Source: an uncultured Nitrososphaera sp.
GTDB lineage: Archaea; Thermoproteota; Nitrososphaeria; Nitrososphaerales; Nitrososphaeraceae
Direction: 5' to 3'
Length of the DNA stretch: 25,424 nucleotides
Assembly: GCF_946478925.1 (NCBI RefSeq)
Contig: NZ_CAMLDP010000018.1
Location: 1 to 25,424 of the forward strand
The translations under genes were made by a program, and so were the position numbers. Numbering within the stretch: the stretch's first letter is position 1; each line of letters starts with the position of its first letter. A model generated the notes under the pieces. The model was not told where the DNA came from and did no database searches. It saw only the letters and a program-made list of their open reading frames with translations. This document shows positions 23,082 through 25,424 of this stretch, one piece after another.

Positions 23082-24200
23082 ATGAAAGTATCCGACATCA
23101 TGGTTGCAGACGTCGCAAGCGTCGCCTCGGAAGATACCGTAGCCAAGGCGTTTTCCGTCATGATAGACAGGTCGGTGAACCAGCTGCCGCTAATAGACGA
23201 CGGAGGCAGGTATGCTGGCATGGTTTTTGCCAAGCACCTCCTTTCCTCAAGCGCCCAGCCGGCCTCGAAAATAAAGGGCCACGCGGTCAACACGCAGGCT
23301 CTTAGCCTTGACGACGACGTCGAAAAGGCCGCAAGGCTGGTTCTTGGAAGCGGCAACAGGGCGCTTCCCGTCGTTGAAAGCAACGGCAGGCTCGCCGGAA
23401 TCGTCAGCGAGACGGACATCGCCCAGACTGCCGACTTTGGCCACGCCATCGTCGACGAGGTGATGTCCGGCGCCATTGTAATTGAAGAGGGGACCCAACT
23501 TGCGGACGCCATGTCAAAGATGCGCCGCTACAATATCTCCCGATTGCCCGTGATAAGCAAAAAGGGCGTCCTCTGCGGGGTCATAAACATACTCGATGCC
23601 GCGTCCATAACGGCGACAAACCCCAAGGAGCGCACGAGCCGGTCCGCCGGCATCTCGGGGGACAAGTCCAAGGTGCAGGGCGACGTGAAGGTAAAAGACA
23701 TCATGCGAAGGGCGGTGTCCGTCGAGCGGGGGACAAAGATGAACGAGCTGTCGGAGCACTTTAAGCGCAACGAGGAGATAGTGGTGGTGGGCGACGGCAG
23801 GCCGATGGGAATAGTGACGCCAAAGGACGCGCTGGAGCTGATACTGCCTCCCAAAAAGGACGGGCCGGCAATACACATGGCGCACCTTGAAGACGACCGG
23901 GACAGGCGCGAGATAGAAGAGCAAATTGCAAAATTCGTGAAAAAAATCCAGGGCAAGCTGGGCGACATCCAGTCTGTAATAGTGTACGCGGACAAGCACA
24001 AGACCCGGAAATACTCTGTCAGGTGCCGGCTGATGACCGCAAGGGGCGTGATAAACGCAAAGGCGGTGGGCTATGACCCGATAAGCGCGGCAAAAGAGCT
24101 GATAGAAAAGCTTGACAGGCAGATAAAGGCCGAGCACACGCAGAAGGTAAAGGGCAGGGAGCACCGCGAGTCAGCAAGGAAAGCCGAAGAAGAAGTGTAG
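23082..24200 (+). CDS. Four-CBS protein fused to a ribosome hibernation (S30AE/HPF-like) domain
   Basis: The 372-residue soluble protein has four CBS motifs in two Bateman pairs: residues 1-55 (VSDIMVADVAS), 63-118, 123-178 (VDEVMSGAIVIEEG) and 200-256 (KVKDIMRRAVSVERG). CBS pairs usually bind adenine nucleotides or related ligands. Residues 263-360 look like a bacterial HPF/RaiA domain: EIEEQIAKFVKKIQGKLGDI (helix), VIVYADKHKT, YSVRCRLMTARGVINAKAVG (strands) and the strongly HPF-like GYDPISAAKELIEKLDRQIK followed by a basic tail. HPF domains block the 30S decoding centre in resting cells. The inference is a nucleotide-sensing ribosome-silencing factor. The domain assignment is by eye; a dsRBD-like fold with another RNA target is the alternative. 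It is leaderless from the shared TATA element. Confidence 0.88.
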   Translation: MKVSDIMVADVASVASEDTVAKAFSVMIDRSVNQLPLIDDGGRYAGMVFAKHLLSSSAQPASKIKGHAVNTQALSLDDDVEKAARLVLGSGNRALPVVESNGRLAGIVSETDIAQTADFGHAIVDEVMSGAIVIEEGTQLADAMSKMRRYNISRLPVISKKGVLCGVINILDAASITATNPKERTSRSAGISGDKSKVQGDVKVKDIMRRAVSVERGTKMNELSEHFKRNEEIVVVGDGRPMGIVTPKDALELILPPKKDGPAIHMAHLEDDRDRREIEEQIAKFVKKIQGKLGDIQSVIVYADKHKTRKYSVRCRLMTARGVINAKAVGYDPISAAKELIEKLDRQIKAEHTQKVKGREHRESARKAEEEV

Positions 24201-24201
24201 G

Positions 24202-24325
24202 CGCGGACGAGGAGATTTGAACTCCTGATCGCCCGAAGGCGAATCGGCTTTCTGTCCGGCCATAACCGACTCAAGGCCGACGCATTACTGTGTCTCGCGT
24301 AGAGAGACCACTCTGCCACGTCCGC
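24202..24325 (-). tRNA. tRNA-Ser(UGA) with an anticodon-loop intron and an apparent D-arm intron
   Basis: On the minus strand the acceptor stem is GCGGACG paired with CGTCCGC, with discriminator G73 typical of tRNA-Ser and no encoded CCA. The T arm is AGGAG-TTCAAAT-CTCCT, the long variable arm is TCGCC-TTCG-GGCGA, and the anticodon stem is TCGGC with GCCGA. The loop reads C-T-TGA-G, then a 20-nt insert (24250-24269), then A, which is the canonical 37/38 intron site. The D stem is GCA with TGC, but its loop has 29 nt instead of about 11. The excess contains a hairpin GTCTC-(7 nt)-GAGAC, consistent with a second intron of about 18 nt. The gene length of 124 nt minus both inserts gives about 85 nt, normal for tRNA-Ser. 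Confidence 0.9.
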
Positions 24326-24351
24326 GCAATGCAATCCTCTTGCCCGCCTAC

Positions 24352-24358
24352 TTTTATA
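24352..24358 (-). promoter_or_regulatory. TATA box for tRNA-Ser
   Basis: TATAAAA on the minus strand is centred about 30 bp upstream of the tRNA 5' end, predicting a start about 4 nt before the mature 5' end, as expected for an archaeal tRNA promoter. Confidence 0.65.
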
Positions 24359-24403
24359 CGTTATAACGGATTTGGGTAGGCAGAGGAGCTTTATGGTTCT
24401 GGC

Positions 24404-24568
24404 TTATTCGACTTCTCCATAATGCACAGTCCTTACATGCTCCTCCCTTTCCTGTAAATCGTCGAAATCAAGCTGGCACATGTAGCACGACCATTTGTAC
24501 CTGGGAGGCCGCTTCTCAGGTCTTGCCCTGAACGCGTTTGCAAAATACTTTGAAAGGGCGGACGCCAT
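24404..24568 (-). CDS. Small C2H2 zinc-finger protein, 54 residues
   Basis: A short frame beginning ATG 24568 encodes MASALSKYFANAFRARPEKR, then a proline-rich basic stretch and one zinc finger: C28-x2-C31-x12-H44-x4-H49 (CYMCQLDF through HVRTVH), the exact C2H2 spacing, ending GEVE. It is small and basic at the N-terminus, so it may bind DNA, RNA or a protein partner; small single-finger C2H2 proteins are known from archaea but mostly uncharacterised. The start is supported by a TATA-like box centred about 24 bp upstream (leaderless). It lies 78 bp upstream of the tRNA gene on the same strand; the tRNA has its own promoter. Confidence 0.82.
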   Translation of the reverse strand: MASALSKYFANAFRARPEKRPPRYKWSCYMCQLDFDDLQEREEHVRTVHYGEVE

Positions 24569-24586
24569 GACGTAATATCATGTGCA

Positions 24587-24597
24587 AAATATTTAAC
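24587..24597 (-). promoter_or_regulatory. TATA box for the small zinc-finger gene
   Basis: TTAAATATTTT on the minus strand is centred about 24 bp from ATG 24568, giving a leaderless mRNA. An inverted repeat ATTGT-6 nt-ACAAT at 24611-24626 lies just upstream, where an activator or repressor could bind. Confidence 0.6.
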
Positions 24598-24917
24598 AAT
24601 TACTAAAGAAATTGTTATAATACAATATTCAAGATCGATAGGCGTGAGATATTCTTAATTTTTTTGTTCAAACGTATATTTTTTGGATTTGCATTCTGTC
24701 AGCTGGCAGGGCTTCATAGGCACCTTTGACAGTTCGTACGGCCTATCCGCTCGGTTGCTACCAGCCTGGCAGCATTCTATTTGCTATCGAGAAGAGACGT
24801 CAGGCGTTATCTACACAATAAAGAAGCCGTTGCATAGAATCATGCGCTGTGTGCTATCACAAAATGCAAGACCGCAGACCTCGGGTAACTATATTACGTG
24901 TCATGGGTAAACAAGGG
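24598..24917. other. AT-richer gap without a convincing gene
   Basis: This divergent gap between the zinc-finger gene and the PepSY-like gene is visibly lower in GC than the coding sequence around it. It holds the inverted repeat ATTGT/ACAAT (24611-24626), a TATA-like GTATATTTTTT near 24674, and an open frame from TTG 24683 to 24910 (75 codons) with no recognisable domain and no promoter at the right distance (the TATA-like run abuts its TTG). A small RNA starting near 24700 is conceivable but nothing proves it. Confidence 0.4.
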
Positions 24918-24927
24918 TTAAAATAAT
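24918..24927 (+). promoter_or_regulatory. TATA-like box for the PepSY-like gene
   Basis: TTAAAATAAT is centred about 24 bp before ATG 24946, consistent with a leaderless transcript. Confidence 0.6.
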
Positions 24928-24945
24928 TCTCTGCCTAGTTTACGC

Positions 24946-25424
24946 ATGTCAACAAACTTTCTCAGCAAGAAAGTGATCGTAGTTAGCATTCTAGCTGTCG
25001 TCGCAGTGTCTGCAATTTTCGTGGCATCGTCTATGATGGCACAGGCAGCTGCACAACAGCAGCAACAACAGACAATGATGTGGATGCGAGGGGCAGGCGG
25101 AGGCATGATGATGAAGAATGTGCCTGAAATAAAAGGATCGGTGAGCGTCGCAAATGAAACAACGGGCTTTATCAATGAAAACGTCAAGGTGCCCTTTGTA
25201 GCAGCGGCCAAGACTGCGCAGGAGCAGGTGGCCAACGGGACCGTGCTTGGCGGGCACATGGGCATGGTGCAGGGATATCTCGTGCACACGTTCTTTGTGG
25301 CAGACACTTCAAACCAGACAGGACATCTGGTCATAGTTGACGCGGGAAACGGCCAGGTGCTCTACACCTCTGAAGGCCATCCTCTGGGTTCGTTCGGCCA
25401 AATGTCTGGACACTGGGGAGGACC
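24946..25424 (+). CDS. Exported Met-rich PepSY-like protein (3' end outside window)
   Basis: The frame runs from ATG 24946 off the window end, giving at least 159 residues. A signal peptide or anchor (KKVIVVSILAVVAVSAIFVA, ending near MMAQAAA) is followed by a Gln run, a Met/Gly-rich patch (TMMWMRGAGGGMMMKN) and a mixed alpha/beta region: VPEIKGSVSVANETTGFINE, a helix (FVAAAKTAQEQVANG), GGHMGMVQGYLVHTFFVAD and HLVIVDAGNGQVLYTSEG. The last two strands with VDAGNGQVL match the PepSY pattern (a strand ending V-D-A-x-T-G-x-V). The Met and His clusters could bind copper outside the cell, which would suit an ammonia oxidiser, but this is inference. The C-terminus seen so far (GQMSGHWGG) is again Met/His-containing. 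Confidence 0.82.
   Translation, partial: MSTNFLSKKVIVVSILAVVAVSAIFVASSMMAQAAAQQQQQQTMMWMRGAGGGMMMKNVPEIKGSVSVANETTGFINENVKVPFVAAAKTAQEQVANGTVLGGHMGMVQGYLVHTFFVADTSNQTGHLVIVDAGNGQVLYTSEGHPLGSFGQMSGHWGG

Noticed and set aside
24683..24910. 75-codon plus-strand frame in the AT-richer gap
   Set aside because: The TATA-like run directly abuts its TTG rather than standing 26 bp away, and the translation matches nothing I know. It is kept only as part of the gap description.
1..25424. CRISPR arrays, insertion sequences, integrase or attachment sites
   Set aside because: No regularly spaced repeats, no transposase or integrase motifs, and no direct repeat of the tRNA-Ser 3' end were seen in the window.

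Overview
The window looks like chromosome of an ammonia-oxidising archaeon, most likely a Nitrososphaera-type Thaumarchaeote (Nitrososphaerota). The reasons are an archaeal Csl4 exosome subunit, a Cdc48/VAT AAA ATPase, a small exported blue-copper protein, a thaumarchaeal DUF6659-like protein, a tRNA with introns, and many TATA-like boxes about 26 bp upstream of TTG, GTG or ATG starts (leaderless transcripts). No insertion sequence, phage gene or CRISPR array was seen. The region is mostly housekeeping, very compact, with many ATGA-overlapping genes.

Layout. 1-3184: the 3' part of valS, overlapped by a zinc-type dehydrogenase gene, then a convergent DUF6659-like gene. 3228-6047: a dihydropteroate synthase-family gene, guaB, and a two-TM protein with a GOLD-like beta domain. 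6059-7513 (minus): pheA with csl4, divergent from cdc48 (7670-9841). 9842-10082: an intergenic region full of palindromes. 10083-11775: a diaminopimelate-decarboxylase-like gene and acylphosphatase. 11772-19151 (minus): a nine-gene histidine operon, hisG-hisD-hisC-HAD-hisB-hisH-hisA-hisF-unknown, in which every junction overlaps or is 1-4 bp apart. 19251-20510 (minus): class II HMG-CoA reductase. 20702-23028: a plastocyanin-like protein, a two-TM protein and a PQQ-dependent sugar dehydrogenase-family protein, all extracytoplasmic or membrane-bound. 23082-24200: a four-CBS protein fused to a ribosome hibernation (S30AE/HPF-like) domain. 24202-24325 (minus): tRNA-Ser(UGA), apparently with two introns. 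24404-24568 (minus): a 54-residue C2H2 zinc-finger protein. 24946 to the end: an exported Met-rich PepSY-like protein cut by the window edge.

How the genes work together. The his cluster encodes ATP phosphoribosyltransferase through histidinol dehydrogenase, except HisE and HisI, which are not in the window. The HAD protein is the obvious candidate for the missing histidinol-phosphate phosphatase. HMG-CoA reductase feeds isoprenoid lipid synthesis, GuaB guanine nucleotide synthesis and PheA phenylalanine synthesis. The most interesting single item is the CBS4-HPF fusion: an apparent nucleotide-sensing module joined to a ribosome-silencing module. Its gene is divergent from the sugar dehydrogenase gene and the pair appears to share one central TATA element.
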